NCBI GenBank assembly: GCA_028066595.1
Contig: JALCBJ010000018.1
Location: 10,952-55,022, forward strand
DNA: 44,071 nt
Direction of reading: 5' to 3'
Source of the DNA: Thermoanaerobaculia bacterium
GTDB taxonomy: Bacteria > Acidobacteriota > Thermoanaerobaculia > Multivoradales > J023
Every line of letters starts with the position of its first letter. The stretch's first letter is position 1. The notes under the pieces were generated by a model, which did no database searches, had not been told where the DNA came from, and saw only the letters and a program-made list of their open reading frames with translations. Shown here piece after piece: positions 43,842 to 44,071 of this stretch. Position numbers and translations under genes: made by a program.

Positions 43842-44071
43842 GAATTGTTCCTCCGCTAGGAAGCTGAAATCTGGGGCTCGGGAGCCTGGATCCTGGTTCG
43901 AGCTCTCGGGTCGGGCTCGTTGTAGAGCCGAGGCCGACAAACGCCGCGGCCTGGCATGAAGAATCAGGCGGCAGGATGAGTACCTGCTCGCCACTCTGGA
44001 ACAACAGGATGTATATCGACTATTCCACCCTGCTGGCGATCACGTCGACTCGCTGTGCCGGCTCGACGATG

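Noticed and set aside
43842..44071. Promoter for htpG, including heat-shock-type boxes
   Set aside because: No convincing -35/-10 pair or heat-shock consensus could be placed.
1..44071. CRISPR array, insertion sequence or prophage
   Set aside because: No regularly spaced repeats, transposase motifs or phage genes were seen; the only repeat is the LprI-like gene pair.

Overview
The window looks like chromosomal DNA of a GC-rich, free-living Gram-negative bacterium, most plausibly Acidobacteriota (Thermoanaerobaculia-like). The hints are two full-length orphan permeases of the ADOP (acidobacterial duplicated orphan permease) type, a large secreted M36 (fungalysin-like) metalloprotease, a TPR-lipoprotein-associated TRAP transporter and a secreted protein ending in a DGFESGDTEAW-type tail. 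No phylogenetic marker was compared, so this is inference. I see no tRNA, rRNA, CRISPR array, insertion sequence, phage gene or origin.

Layout. 1-1927 (minus): a CurA-like oxidoreductase followed by a decayed DUF418 membrane protein gene cut by the window edge. 2093-4558 (plus): secreted GH3 glycosidase. 4569-6983 (minus): a large fusion of an aldo/keto reductase with a polynucleotide kinase-phosphatase-like module. 7117-9923 (plus): a tandem pair of secreted Cys-rich LprI-like proteins, the first frameshifted in its signal peptide, then a P-loop kinase and a DUF985 cupin. 10083-12518 (plus): ADOP permease. 12528-13136 (minus): inorganic pyrophosphatase. 13361-14914 (plus): 4-alpha-glucanotransferase. 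15018-18674 (minus): M36 protease interrupted by an in-frame TGA. 18961-22238 (minus): SprT-like metalloprotease and a second ADOP permease.

22551-27973 (plus) is the most intriguing block. gltX is followed at close spacing by an asparagine-synthase-like ligase without the N-terminal glutaminase Cys, a radical SAM protein of the Elp3/RaSEA type, and a halogenase-like FAD protein that overlaps the radical SAM gene by an ATGA. The three look like one pathway (amide ligation or adenylation, radical chemistry, flavin oxidation or halogenation) whose substrate cannot be read from the sequence.

27916-31173 (minus): exeA-gspB-like pair and a membrane-fused spermidine-synthase-like protein. 31404-31886 (plus): peroxiredoxin 5. 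31897-39957 (minus): a long co-directional run holding a GT2 enzyme, a three-repeat membrane-anchored protein, a GT39-like membrane protein, then TatT, DctP and a fused DctQM, which together form a TPAT-type TRAP transporter. 40319-41707 (plus): secreted propeller-like protein. 41832-43841 (minus): htpG.

Three genes carry disabling lesions (three single-base losses and two in-frame stops in all). The indels lie in short base runs and could be sequencing errors; the stop codons are harder to explain that way.
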